Made by a program: the position numbers and the translations under genes | Part shown: positions 1-11,129 of the stretch, piece by piece | Layout of the letters: each line of letters opens with the position of its first letter | How positions within the stretch are numbered: the first letter of the stretch is position 1 | The notes under the pieces: generated by a model | What the model saw: only the letters and a program-made list of their open reading frames with translations | The model's database searches: none | Told to the model about the DNA's origin: nothing | Source of the DNA: Liolophura sinensis | Taxonomy: Eukaryota; Mollusca; Polyplacophora; Chitonida; Chitonidae | Length of the DNA: 64,000 nt | NCBI RefSeq assembly: GCF_032854445.1 | Contig: NC_088299.1 | Span: forward strand, 7,728,324-7,792,323 | Reading direction: 5' to 3'

Positions 1-890
1 CATGAAAAGCAGATGAATTTTTTTAGCAATCATCAATTCATAGACTGCTACTTGAATTAATGTTTCGAAATGAATGTAAAATACTCAGGTCCAAAAATTA
101 ACATATTGAGAACATAGTTTTATTACTTTAGATATATTCAAATGTTTGGTTGCTGATTTGTTAAAAATTGGTTTTTATTTCAGAATTTCAATTTTCGTTT
201 TAAAAACCCACACGAAGGTGGTCACCGATATGTTTAAAAAATAAAAGCATAGGATACTTTGAAAACCCGAATAAAGAAACATCACACGACTCTATGCCTC
301 TGTCATTTTAGGTGCAACATTTCACCCATTGTTTTGTGTATTAATGAAAAGTCAACGTTGAAAGTAAGGTCAATCAGGGGAGTAGAAGTACTTTCCTGCT
401 ATGTTGAATTGACAAACGAGGCGTGGTATTCCTCTAGATAACGTCAGTTCGTGTTAAGAAGTGGTTTTCCTATATTTGTTATAAACAACAATTCTGTATA
501 CCGTATTAGGGATACAGGGTACCGACACTGGCGATGTTTGCAAGCGAAGTATTCAAATCACAGTTCTTGTCGCAAACCGGTGAAAAATATACGCGATGGA
601 AACACAAAAGCACAAAAAGAAAACACATTCTTGGGCTGTAATCCTGGAAACTCGACCAAGATTAACAAAGGTCCAAAGATCGCGAAGAACTGCAAACGTA
701 GTATGAGTAGTCTAACTCTGCTGTGACGTGAGCTTAAAGGAGATCGCCCACAGTCAGGAGAAGCCACATCCACTCACCAGGTATAAGATGAGTTTATGCA
801 TGCAGAATCGTCGCTGATTAACTCCTGTGAGAGGTTGGTACTCCCAGGCTGAGCTAAGACGAAGCTGAATTTGAGATTCCGAACGTTCAT
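1..890. other. Unassigned non-coding sequence
   Basis: I see no recognisable gene, RNA or repeat here. The short ORFs (up to about 90 codons, several on overlapping frames of both strands) have no recognisable motif, and codon-like constraint is not apparent. Confidence 0.5.
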
Positions 891-895
891 TCAAC

Positions 896-1024
896 CAATC
901 TGCTGATGGTCGTGGGTTTCCCCCGGGCTGCGCCCGGTTTCCTCCCACCATAATGCTGGCCGCCGTCGTATAAGTGAGATATTCTTGAGTAGGGCGTAAA
1001 ACACCGATCAAATAAATAAATAAA
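896..1024 (+). repeat. SINE-2 copy, 5'-truncated
   Basis: This is the 3' half of the commonest SINE in the window, here called SINE-2. It keeps the block around GGATGGTCGTGGGTTTCCC (as TGATGGTCGTGGG), the GC-rich CCCGGGCTGCGCCCGG palindrome, the CGCCGTCGTATAAGTG block and the (AAAT)n tail. The tRNA-like head is missing. The 45 bp directly after the tail are repeated after another SINE-2 copy at 5356-5400, so this locus shares ancestry with that one beyond the SINE itself. Confidence 0.85.
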
Positions 1025-1689
1025 AACCAATTCCTGCGTTACAACATAGTCAGGCATTTGGCTGTATTCATCCCTTACCATGCTCCAGGCCTTAACCCAG
1101 AAAATCCTCTCTACAACGTGATTTAATAAGCGTCGAGTCCGTATCCAGTTAAGTCGCACATTGAAAATATACAATAGAACACAAGACTTTGCAACACGAA
1201 GATCGATATAACGTGTAAGTGATTACATATTTGCAACATAAAATTTATGGAAGCTTTCTTCGTAACCGATTAAGATGAAAGAATAGAGATTGTGTCCCTT
1301 TAAAGAAAACAATAATCACCCAACAACGAATTTCTATACGTCCAACTGAAAATGTCAGAAGATGATGAACATTATCAGAAGGACTTTATCTTTGACAATC
1401 ACTAAATGACAACAGCTAAAAGTTCATACATCCAACCCATTCAAATGACTGACACGGTTTCTAGACAAACACAAACAGGTCGAGTCAGCAAATACAGGTC
1501 GAGTCATGTTAAAGTGCAAACTCTTTTTTCTACTTGTGCTTTGTCGAAATGATTGTAGGATTGTACTTCATGTTCCAAAATACCGGAGTAGGACCATTTG
1601 GTAAAAAAAATACTAAAACAATGGAAGGATATCACATTTAAGGATATAACACTGTATGATTCATAATGATTTGCGGATTGTATACAGGA
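1025..1689. other. Unassigned non-coding sequence
   Basis: Apart from the first 45 bp, which are shared with 5356-5400, I see no recognisable gene or repeat. Confidence 0.4.
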
Positions 1690-2040
1690 ATGAGTCAAAC
1701 ATCAAAGGTAAACCGCCTTTAATAAGCTGAACAAGGTGTCGCCCACAGGTATTTCATCTGACAGGTAGAGGATCCACAGCCAGTTGCGACATGCGTCTGT
1801 GAAACATTTACCGGTCATTTTAACTGTCTTAGCCGTGAGAATGGTTAATGACACAAGGGCGGTAGACTGTACAGAGGTACTTTGACACTACAGATGTGGC
1901 CGACCACCAAGTGTGCTTAAAAAACAGAAAACGGTTTCTATGCCAAGCCCAGAGATGTGGGTCACCTTTCAAAGTTCACAATCCCAGTTCTACTCATTAT
2001 CTCTTGATGTCATTTTTCTCTGATCTGTTCGCCTCATTTA
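1690..2040. repeat. Duplicated block 1, copy a
   Basis: This stretch aligns colinearly with 9455-9785. Shared landmarks include GTCAAACATCAAAG at the left, AGGTATTT followed by TCTGA, ACATTTACC, and the right-hand block CTCTTTGATG/CTCTTGATGTCAT..TTTCCTCTGATCT. Divergence is high, with many substitutions and indels, so the duplication is old. No ORF is conserved between the copies, so it is probably non-coding. Confidence 0.65.
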
Positions 2041-2329
2041 TTAGTAATTTCAAGAAGTGAATTCTGGTATATATGGACGCGTGGTACAACATAAGAAGGT
2101 ATACACTTGAAGTGAATTTGATATAGATCAAAGGATTTTTTTCCTGTTTTTTCCCGATAGGAAATTATTAGTTGATAATTTGTCATTCTGGTTAAGGTCT
2201 GCTTTATTGATTTTGATACTATCATATTGACTCATAAGCATACTTAAAACTAAGGTTTTCGGAACAGGATATACAATAAAAAGGGGAACATTGACTGCAA
2301 CTTTAAACCGAAAACACTAAGAATCTTTA

Positions 2330-2530
2330 CCTAGTGGTTTACCTCTTTCGTTGTGAGTCATGTTTGACTTTTACTCACATGTGCTGCTAACACCAGCGGC
2401 AGGTAACGACACCAGTTAATATATGCATCAAGAAATCCCCCTGGAATTATGAATTAATTTTCTGGGCGGTTACGGACGACGCTGTGGGCAAGTCAGCCTT
2501 TACGTGCTTTATCTATTATTAACAGGACGT
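2330..2530 (-). repeat. Duplicated block 1, inverted sub-block (a)
   Basis: The reverse complement of this stretch matches 9925-10085. Landmarks on the minus strand are TAATAGATAAAGCACGTAAA, GCTGACTTG, CACAGCG, TTAATTCATAATTCCA and a looser tail with TGGTGT..CTACCTG. The neighbouring sub-block (1690-2040) is in direct orientation relative to its partner, so one of the two loci has been internally inverted. Confidence 0.65.
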
Positions 2531-4447
2531 GATGAATTTGCAGCTACGAAGATGGAGGCATTGTGGTTGTCACCCAGCTCAATGTTGACACCCGACGTAA
2601 ATTATGAATATGTGGTAAGGCAAATCGTATGGTAAAAAGCAAAAGGGAGTGGTATAAGCAATTTTCTCAGCATCATCAGTGATTCTCGATTGTCACTGGC
2701 TTATCAGACGGGTCAAACTCTTGACATACACTTGTCACAGCTGGCAGGCCACGCCCAACACAGCGTATATGAATCACATCAGGGGTTAAAATTTTATACC
2801 CATGATTTAAATTCCCATATACACTTCTTAGCACGCGGGTAACTTATCATACTACTGTTAAATAATTATTAACCCTCAGGGTATACTTACTAACCAAACT
2901 TTTCACATGAGGACAGAAAGAAATTTCGATTCGAACTCCCCATTTTTAGTGCATAATTAGTCTTCAGGGTGGACCCTTGATTCTTAGGCCACCTGTGATC
3001 GCTGCTTCGTGGATAAAAGATTCGCTAGTTTTGTTCCTGTCATTCTCCAACAAAATAGGTCTTCGGGTCGACTTGGATCTGTGCCACTGTGTCATGCGCA
3101 TATCGATGATTCATCAATACAGATCTACATAAGTCACCTCACTAGAAGACATTTGGAGAGTCTGTCAGAGTGTCACCATGACGAACAGATCAATTGAGCT
3201 AGAAAATACGTGAGCAAGGGCAATGAAGTGAGATTCCTGCCCGGTGCTATTGGCGATTGATTACTGCGGACCCGTCTTTCATTGCCCAGTCCTCAAATTC
3301 TGTCAGTCCCTATATCCCGTTCCACCACAACAAAGACAATATTAACGGATACTTGTTATCTTTCGAAGTGAGTGGTTTCGAAGTTTGTGCAATCATCAAA
3401 AATAAAAGATAATGAAAGGACAAGACAGCAAATGGCTAAAACATATTTCAGTCGAAAGCAGGATACTCAAGCTTTCCAAACAGTATCTTACTTTATTATT
3501 TTAGTTAGATTTCAACGAATAACATGAAAAACAAAATGGCAATACTGCACAAATGGCTGGAGTGAGTCGAGATAGCCATCTTGAGAATTTTATCCGATCC
3601 GATCCGATCCGATCCGATCCGATCAGATTGCGCCGCCTAAGCTGTGACGTAGCCTTTACCTATGCACTCCATAAGTGATATATGATAACACAGAACTACT
3701 GCGTAAGATATCATTTTGAGATCGTTTACAACGATTTAGTTACGCTGGGTGACCAAAGGGCTATTTCACAAAGTGTTGAAGCGCAGGTCTGTATCATTTA
3801 CAGACCGCCACAGACGTAAAATCAGTTGATTTACGAGCCGTGTAATACTCAACGATGGTATCACAAATTCTGTTAGGCAGTAGGTTACCGTCTCGCCCCA
3901 AACCGCATTTATCTCCCCAATTTTGGGGAATGTACAACATTCCTGTTGTAATTTTGTAAACATTTAACTAGGGTCAAAATCACCAGCACAACCCCTCCGG
4001 AGGCTATGACACGGGGTTTCGATCAATACCCCCGCCGTGCATGTGCTACAAGGCTATTGAAACAGGGTCGCTTGAGTTCCTTGTAAATGATATTTATAGG
4101 ACTGCCGTATCAACAGTTCAAGCAGTTAAAGAAATATTCTTCCAGTATGTCCAGTTTCCGACAAAAATAAATGTATCACTTTGGCCTTCATCGCCGAAAT
4201 CCACAATTTTTATCTGTCATAGGCTACTGCTATAGTCTATTATGCAGAAAATACCTTCCACTATAGAGAGCTAGAGTAAACGTTATGTCACCTTGCCCTC
4301 GATAATGGAGACATGCTGAAGCTGTGTCAAGACCAAGTTTCATTTAAGCTTCACTGGGTTGTTAACAACCTAAAAGAATATTTAATACCGCTTTAAGAAA
4401 CTTGGAATGGTAGTCTTTCAGAGGACATAAACATTAGCCTTGTGCTG
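2531..4447. other. Unassigned non-coding sequence
   Basis: No gene or repeat family was recognised, apart from the short GATCC array annotated separately. The ORFs are short and without motifs. Confidence 0.4.
3594..3624. repeat. (GATCC)n pentanucleotide microsatellite
   Basis: About six perfect tandem GATCC units lie here in otherwise unique sequence. It is a simple repeat, and length polymorphism would be expected. Confidence 0.9.
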
Positions 4448-4461
4448 TCTTTCACTTTGAC

Positions 4462-4796
4462 CGGTCCCCGATAGCCCCGGTAGAGCGTCCGTTTCGGGAG
4501 CGATAGATCCAGGGTCAATCCGGGGTCGAGTCAGACCTAAGACTTTAAAAGAGGGAGTTGTAACGTCCTCGTTTGGCATTCAGCATGAAGGGGATAGTGT
4601 AACAACTGGTTGACCCGTATCAGTATAATGGCACGGTCGGGGCGACTTACTTGCCTTCGGTAAGTCGTCTCAGCGAAGCAGCACTAGATAAAAGGGCAGT
4701 GGAAATTCGTCCTGCAAAAAGGATTCCTTCGTCGTTATATGACTGAAAAAATGTTCAGTACGACGTTAAACCCCAAGCACTCAATCACTCATTCAC
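4462..4796 (+). repeat. SINE-1 copy with 14-bp target-site duplication
   Basis: This is an essentially full-length member of a second tRNA-derived SINE family, here called SINE-1. It has a tRNA-like head (GATAG..GGTAGAGCG as box A region, then an anticodon-arm-like CCGTTTCGGGAGCG), a body containing GACTTTAAAAGAGG, GTTGACCCGTATCAG and AAGCAGCACTAGATAAA, and an ACTC-type tail. TCTTTCACTTTGAC flanks it at 4448-4461 and 4797-4810, a perfect target-site duplication typical of LINE-assisted retroposition. A small internal deletion lies before AAGGATTCCTTCGTCG. It is non-coding. Confidence 0.93.
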
Positions 4797-5099
4797 TCTT
4801 TCACTTTGACGGTGTTAGCCAACAGGATTGCCCTGGTCCACGTTACTGTGAAATATTAAAAATAGCTACAGAAGCCTAATTTGTTCACGGAAATCAAAAT
4901 CTTCCTTGTGAAGTAAGAAGGAAAACTTGCTGTGTAATCACATATCAGTTTCAGCACAGTCGGAGGAGAAGAATGTTTTTAAATGTTTTCTATGAAATTC
5001 CAAATGGCCGCCAAAGATGCCGTACAGATTATGAGAGAAATAAGAATTTTAAACTTGCCACAATATGGCAAAACTGGTCACATTACAAATTGTTTTGTT

Positions 5100-5238
5100 T
5101 TTTTAACAAATGAAGGCCAACGTTAACCAGAAAGAAACTTTGACACGTAGAAACGTAGAAAAAGCACACATGAAAGTGTTAGATATTGCTCAGGTTAATG
5201 TTGATCTTCATACTGTAAATTAAAAACGCAGTGCCTCG
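5100..5238. repeat. Dispersed repeat R1, copy a
   Basis: This segment matches 22560-22705. Shared blocks are AACGTTAACCA, GACTTTGA/AACTTTGA..ACACGTAGAAA, CACACRTGAAAGT, TTGATCTTCATA and TGTAAAYTAAAAACRCAG. A SINE-2 fragment follows almost directly here but not at the second copy. No ORF is retained and I do not recognise the family. Confidence 0.65.
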
Positions 5239-5249
5239 TCAATTCTTCC

Positions 5250-5357
5250 ACCGGGCTCTACCCGGTTTCCTCCCACCATAATGTTGACCGCCGTCGTATA
5301 AGTGAGATATTCTTGAGTACGGCGTAAAATACCATTCAAAGAAATAAATAAATAAAA
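5250..5357 (+). repeat. SINE-2 copy, 5'-truncated
   Basis: It retains CCGGGCTCTACCCGG, TTTCCTCCCACCATAATG, CCGCCGTCGTATAAGTG and the (AAAT)n tail. The tail is followed by the same 45 bp (AACCAATTCCTG..GCATTTGGCTGTA) that follow the SINE-2 copy ending near 1024. This points to a duplicated SINE locus rather than two independent insertions. Confidence 0.85.
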
Positions 5358-5400
5358 ACCAATTCCTGTGTTACAACATTGTCAGGCATTTGGCTGTACA

Positions 5401-5819
5401 CAAATTTTGTCATACAGATTGGAATTATCAAACGCAGTTCTATTCTCTCATTTAAACTAGTACCAAGTACTCTTGCAACATCTTTGCACTAATTCAGCAT
5501 TTACGCTAGGAGCTCGTGCACACAGTAATATTATAGCTGATTGTGACAATCACAGCTGTAGCCTGTACAGCCAGGATTCCTCAAATAATGGTCAAGACGG
5601 CGGCTGGGTGGTCTCTAAGTGTTTTTTTTTTCTCACTTTTACCAGTATGAAATACCTTTCGATTACAGGAAGGCTAAACTAAACTCAACAGATCAACCCG
5701 TGGTCTACGAGTCGCTGGTTCCTCTGGATGTTTGTCAGGTACCTGGCGAAGTTTTTCGTCTACCCGAAAACTTGACCTCCAAAGAACATGTGAGAAATGA
5801 GAGATTTTCATCATGCAAG
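5401..5819. other. Unassigned non-coding sequence
   Basis: No recognisable gene or repeat. The ORFs of about 70 codons overlap one another on both strands and carry no motif. Confidence 0.4.
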
Positions 5820-6290
5820 AATGAAATGCCTTGAAATTGACAAGAGGGTGTATTTCACTGGTTACGTGTGAGAGCCGTAACATTGTCGTCGCTGCTCTCG
5901 TTTTACTCTCTATGCTGTACGTCTCCATTACTGCATAAACCAGGATTCAGCTGGTCACATAAGCACCCCCGAGGCCTGGTCCATTTGCATTCTTTTAATG
6001 TCATCGTATGTTAAATGTGATGAAAACACGACATTTTGAGCATAAATTCTGTACAAGTGACGTCTATCAAATTGCAGTTAACATTACAACATCACTTAAT
6101 TCTGCTTGAGCCATGGTGCAAGGGACGCCTGATTCCCTACTGAGCATTTTTACACCAACAGTCAGAATAAAACTCTAACTGAGATAAATTGGCAACATAT
6201 TGTTCTTCAACGGTTACATGTGATCATTTTCCAGCTATCACACTGTCGTCGCTGCTCTGAGTTTACTCTCAATGCTGCGGGTCTTCTATT
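5820..6290. repeat. Dispersed repeat R2, copy a (tandem dimer)
   Basis: This locus contains two copies, about 355 bp apart, of a module ending in TGTCGTCGCTGCTCT followed by TTTACTCTC (near 5886 and 6241). The intervening part carries AAATGTGATGA.AACACGACATTTTGA, GAGCCATGGT and AGAATAAAACTCTAACT. The same order of blocks is seen at 59940-60350, and a more diverged version at 26510-26930. No coding potential is seen and I cannot name the family. Confidence 0.65.
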
Positions 6291-6906
6291 AAAGGGAATT
6301 TTGATATTTACATGACAAAGTTCGAGATGTTTTCCGCCATATCATCTGCTAATGGATTAACGCGATTCTCACACAAACATAGAGCACATATTGACGTTTT
6401 CTGAAAGATGAACATCAAGCGTAAATTAAGACTCTTGTTCAGTATTCTGTTTAGTTAAGTCGCGTGATTTAACGCCTACTCTCCACGTGACCAGGCACGT
6501 TCTCAGTATCTCGTGATGTTTACCCATTATTTCACGACACAACGACAGAAACCTTGACACCACACCCACGTTCCTTGACCTTTAAAAGCACTTCAGACAT
6601 CCATTGGTATAGGGTTATTTCTCACATTGCATATACTATTCATACGGTTATGTAATACTGGTAATGTAAGATGTGGTGTTTAAAAGCGGAAAAGCTCTTA
6701 GCTATTCTGAGATCACGTGAAGAACAGTACTATTGAGCAGAACATATACAGTCATAAATAGATCGATGTGCTTTTGTGTCTATATCACTTGAGAGTCTTG
6801 TAAACCATAAATATAGACCGGTCGTCAAAACAATACTCTCAAAGTAGCAATTAGCATTGGCGCCATGCCCTGTTATTAATATTAACATTGTATAATACAT
6901 TATTAG
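6291..6906. other. Unassigned non-coding sequence
   Basis: Nothing recognisable: no motif-bearing ORF and no repeat shared with other parts of the window. Confidence 0.4.
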
Positions 6907-6922
6907 TAATACATATTTATGA

Positions 6923-7231
6923 ACCGGCCCCGCTAGCATTATTGATAGAGCGTCCGTTTTGGGAGCAGTAGATCCAGGGTCAATCCTGAGACTTTAAAAG
7001 AGGGAGGTGCAGCTTCCTCGCTTGGCGTTCAGCATGAAGGGTATAGTGCAACTACTGGTTGACCCGTATCAGTATAATGGCTCGGACGGGGCGGCTTACT
7101 TGCCTTCGGGAAGGCGTCTCAGTAAAGCAGCACTAGACAAAGGAGCGGTGGAAATCCGTCCTGCAATAAGGAGGTACAAGGAGGAAAAATTGTTAAGTGC
7201 CACGTTAAACCCCAAGCACTCACTCACTCAC
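6923..7231 (+). repeat. SINE-1 copy with 16-bp target-site duplication
   Basis: The tRNA-like head, the GACTTTAAAAGAGG block, GTTGACCCGTATCAG and the CACTCACT tail are all present. The flanks TAATACATATTTATGA at 6907-6922 and 7232-7247 are a perfect 16-bp target-site duplication. The copy lacks the short GTCGAGTCACACC segment after the head and has a second internal deletion in the 3' part (AGGTACAAGGAGG in place of a longer stretch). The near-perfect duplication suggests a fairly recent insertion. Confidence 0.93.
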
Positions 7232-7247
7232 TAATACATATTTATGA

Positions 7248-7487
7248 TAAAAAATAACTTTTGACCTTTTCATTATTACTTTTTTAAGAAATGTATTTAT
7301 CAGTGTAGGCGCTTACGAAAAGCGTTGCCATTTGGCGATGACGTCAGGGAATTATCAAAACATAAGGGCCGTTTTGTCTTTTTTCACATTATGTGGTATG
7401 TGTTTCCTGTTTTTGAAAAATATTATAAAACATACCTTATTGGAGAAACACTTTGGAAAATGTATACTTTTGCTGAAGATGATATTT
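7248..7487. other. Unassigned non-coding sequence
   Basis: An AT-rich stretch between two SINE pieces. No feature was recognised. Confidence 0.35.
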
Positions 7488-7606
7488 ATTCCTATTTATA
7501 TTTTACGCCGTATTCAAGAATATTTCATTTATACGACGACGACCAACAATATGGTGAGAGGATACCGAGTAGAATGCGTAGAAAACCCACGATAATGATA
7601 ATCTCT
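7488..7606 (-). repeat. SINE-2 copy, degenerate
   Basis: Read on the plus strand, TTTTACGCCGTATTCAAGAA, TTTCATTTATACGACG and ATATGGTGAGAGGA are the reverse complement of the SINE-2 3' block, continuing weakly into GAAAACCCACGATAATG. It is mutated and lacks the head and a clear A/T tail. An ORF of about 90 codons spanning this place is largely made of the SINE remnant and is unlikely to be a protein. Confidence 0.7.
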
Positions 7607-7869
7607 TAAGAATAAAAAGAAAAAGTATTTGATTTCCTATCACAATCTGCACACTTCCTCATTTAAAAATGTACTTCACAATCTAGGAAAAGAACACAAT
7701 CTGGAAACAACAAAGAGTACAACAAGAACGAGGTAAAACTACTTGTCTCAGCTAAAACAGTCTTATGTTTTCGGTCGTGGTACACGGATCTGCACTAAGC
7801 AGGGTATCTGGTGTCTTTCGCAATAATTTTCGCTGTGACAAGCAATGCGATACAATTAATGTCGTCCAG

Positions 7870-8600
7870 TAATCATGTCTAGCATGGACCTTTTGACCTC
7901 AGTTGCAATATTTCCTCTTTTTCAAGCATTGATTTTGTGTCTTTCCCAAGGCATCCAATGATTGAATTCTGTCTAGATAAGATAGACAAAGATGAACTGA
8001 GATCGCTAAATCTCCATGCACAGACTCCACTGATGGCTGCGAGACGTACAGTACAATGTGTATGTACATGTATTTCTCTTGTAGGTTCAACGAGTTCAAC
8101 GAATGCGTTTAGACCCACTTCCTCATTACTCAGAAAACACAATAAAACATAACCCTGCCTGGAACTAGTGAATGGTTCACATAACGTTTCACACGGCTCC
8201 CTGGTTTCTCGGAAAGCGAACGACTTTATTAACTGCGTCAAACTGCGTATCTTTTTGCGTGTCTTTTTACTGATTGCACAAGCTAGTCAGAGCCTGTGTT
8301 TGCTCTTGTCTGGTGCGTCTTACAAAGACGACAATCGCCATATACCAGAGTATCAGATTGGCTAAATATTTACTCCGTGCAGATTAATGACATACAACTG
8401 TTTGATTCCATGGTGAACAAACCCTGTCCCTTAATTGAGGGTTTCTCCACGTAGTTATGCAAATGCTTGATCTATATTACCCCTGAGTACTTGTAGTCAG
8501 ACAGGGATTCCATTGCCTTCCCATTATGTTTCCTTCTTGGAAACGACTGCTTTACCAAAGACTTGCAAGTCAACGTTTGTAATGTGAACATTTGCCCCCA
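7870..8600. repeat. Duplicated block 2, copy a
   Basis: This block aligns colinearly with 11130-11800. Shared landmarks are CCAARGCATCYAATG, AGATCGMTMAA..CTCCATG, CAGCGAGACGTA/TGCGAGACGTA, TTGTAGG.GTTCAACGA, CTAAATATT, ATAGTTATG.AAATG.TTGAT and TGTTTCCTTCTTGG.GACGAC. Several ORFs of 65-120 codons cover it, but none is conserved in frame in the second copy, so I treat it as non-coding. Confidence 0.6.
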
Positions 8601-9454
8601 TATTTTATTGACAGCAAACGTTACATTTTTTTGTTTTATATCAGGATATTATGAATGGCACAAAATGCTAATTATATTAATGAAACAGGTCTTTGCGAGT
8701 ATGACTTTGGATATTGTTTCACTGGTTGACGACCTGAACTGTGATTTGCATACTTCGCTTATTATTGTGAGTTCGCCAGAATTTCTTTCGATCCTAACAC
8801 ATGGTACAATCTACATAACAATCAATAATTGATCGACGTTTGGCAAATTACAATTCCTGTGCGGCAACGTCGAGGAATGTCATAAAATGGAGAAAACTCA
8901 GGACGAGGAGACTTCTGTGGCGGAGTTGTTAGCATTGAGTGAGGGAAACTGTGAGTTCATGTCATTCGCCATCAACCTGAAGATGGTCCTTTCCTCCGGG
9001 CTCTGCCCGGTTTTCGCCCACCCTAATTCGTGCTGCCTTTTCAGTATAATAAAATTATTAACACATCTTCTATTAATCCGTGTTGAAGATGAACAAATCT
9101 GTCAGCACAGATTTAAGCCTAATGTCATTGAAGTGTTATACTATTTCTGTACGCATGCTTTGTGAGTTTTAGTATTAATTACTTCATTATATTTTTTCTC
9201 TACTTAACGATGAATGTAACTCCTCTCCCATTATTCATTATCCAGAAGCCGGAAAAACTGAGAAATAAAAGAGATTCATAAAAATGAATTTACTGGTCAT
9301 ACAGTTTTGAACTGAGCGGTGTAAGTTTTTTTTATTCTATTGATTGCTTGGCCAGTCGTAGACCCTAGAACCTATATGGCCCTGTTTTTCATCTTTAAAT
9401 ACAATCTCAGAAATACTTTCTGATTAATAATCATTACTGGGGTATAGAGAAATG
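8601..9454. other. Unassigned sequence with a SINE-2 scrap
   Basis: The segment at about 8980-9045 (GATGGTCCTTTCCTCCGGGC, CTCTGCCCGGTTTTCGCCCA) is a remnant of the SINE-2 middle region on the plus strand. The rest shows nothing recognisable. Confidence 0.5.
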
Positions 9455-9785
9455 AACAGGTCAAACATCAAAGAGATTCCCTTTAGTCAACTAAAGTAGT
9501 ACCTGCCTAAAGGTATTTAATCTGAAAGGTACAATATCCAAAGCCAACTGTGATCAATATCCCCGGAACATTTACCTGTCTTATCGGAAAGAATTAATAA
9601 TCATATGACGATGACAGGCTGTGCAGGGATGGCGTGACGATATACAAGTGCGCTGAAAGTCCTTTCCTGAAGCAATTATATTCTATACGCCTAGGAATCC
9701 AGGTCAAGTTAGAAAGTTCGCGTCGTGAGTTCATATTCATTCTCTTTGATGCCATTTTCCTCTGATCTATACCCTTAGTTTGTCT
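9455..9785. repeat. Duplicated block 1, copy b
   Basis: Diverged partner of 1690-2040, in the same orientation. See that entry for shared landmarks. No conserved ORF. Confidence 0.65.
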
Positions 9786-9924
9786 GCAGTTTGAAGAGGT
9801 AGAAGACGTATTAGAAACTCCCTTTCTTCCGGGAGCTCGTTATCACATCTCTCGAATAACCACCTTCATTATCGGGAACTATAAATGCCAAGGTGCTGTG
9901 AATTCTACACCTTTAATACTAAGT

Positions 9925-10085
9925 AAGTCAATAATAGATTAAGCACGTAAATGCTGACTTGTTCACAGCGTGGTCCGTAGCCGACCTACTTATTAATTCA
10001 TAATTCCACGGGGATGACTTTATGACTATGTTAAGTGGTGTAGCTACCTGAAGATTTTGTCAGCAATGGAGGTGAATAAAAGTGT
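9925..10085 (+). repeat. Duplicated block 1, sub-block (b), inverted relative to 2330-2530
   Basis: TAATAGATTAAGCACGTAAA, TGCTGACTTG, CACAGCG, TTAATTCATAATTCCA and GGTGTAGCTACCTG match the minus strand of 2330-2530 in the same order. Confidence 0.65.
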
Positions 10086-10524
10086 AACATAGTTAATTAT
10101 TTTTAACTATCTTTTGTGCATTTTTCAGAAAGATTGTGGCAAAATTCAGAGAAAACAAGAACCGTTTAGGTGAAAACCCTCAATGCATGGTCCAGAAAAC
10201 GAAAAGCGTTTCACAGAACAAGCAGTTTTCAGTTAAAGGTGTAACAAAGCGAACAGTGTCAATGGTATCAATAGGCTCTTCTTAGAAGTTAGAAAAAGAA
10301 GACTCAGTGGTTTTGTTCGTGCCAGATATATTAAACAGGTAAACACTTTAACCTGTGTCACTGTATCATTCTGATAACCACTATCTACTAATATATAACG
10401 GCTTAAATCACACCACCGTAAGAGAAGTCGACAGAAAGCCTTTTCGGTCATAACAGAGACTAATTAATAAATAAGTGTACAATTGATCGTTTCACATTTT
10501 TTAGAGTAGGAAATTGTCATTGAA
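10086..10524. other. Unassigned non-coding sequence
   Basis: No recognisable gene or repeat. Confidence 0.4.
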
Positions 10525-10640
10525 AAAAAAACACGCGAGTTTTCCCTGGAGCTCCGTCATTTCACATTGCTGGCCGCCGTCGTATAAGTGAAGTATTTTT
10601 GGGTACAGCGTAAAACACCAATCAAATAAATAAATTAAAA
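10525..10640 (+). repeat. SINE-2 copy, 5'-truncated
   Basis: GAGTTTTCCCTGGAGCTCCG is a mutated form of the GGGTTTCCC..GGGCTCTGC block. It is followed by TGCTGGCCGCCGTCGTATAA, GCGTAAAACACCAATCAAAT and an (AAAT)n tail. The CCCACCATA segment is partly lost. Confidence 0.8.
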
Positions 10641-11129
10641 AAAATTCACACAGATATAACCCATTAAGACGTGATCAGGAGAATAGACGTTTCCCCAAAC
10701 GGAAGAAACGCCATTTGTCTCTTTTAATTCAATCAGCTAGGTTGGTACCGGTTATCCTGATTTGCATTTGCGTAATTCACAAAAAAGTATGCTAGCTTGA
10801 TATGGCAATAAGACGATCGAAAACAGTTAGCGTGTCTGCTTATCTGATAGATTATATATTCTTCCAGGCATAGTTATTTCAGCATCCAGGCGAATTCCAC
10901 TTCATCGGAAAGAAAAATCCCCAGTATATGTTATTGTCAGGCTTGTAGCTTATTATAGAAGGACGGCGAAACACCAGATTTCTGACTCATTATGTTAAGA
11001 CGCGGTTCTGACATCCTACTAATGTGGTCTCAGGCTCTAACCCAGCACCCGCTAATTCGACTAACGACACTGTCTCACGTTATCGGTCTACTTAACAGGG
11101 TCACTGGTTTCTATAGCAGTTAGTGTTAT
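10641..11129. other. Unassigned non-coding sequence
   Basis: Nothing recognisable. Confidence 0.4.
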
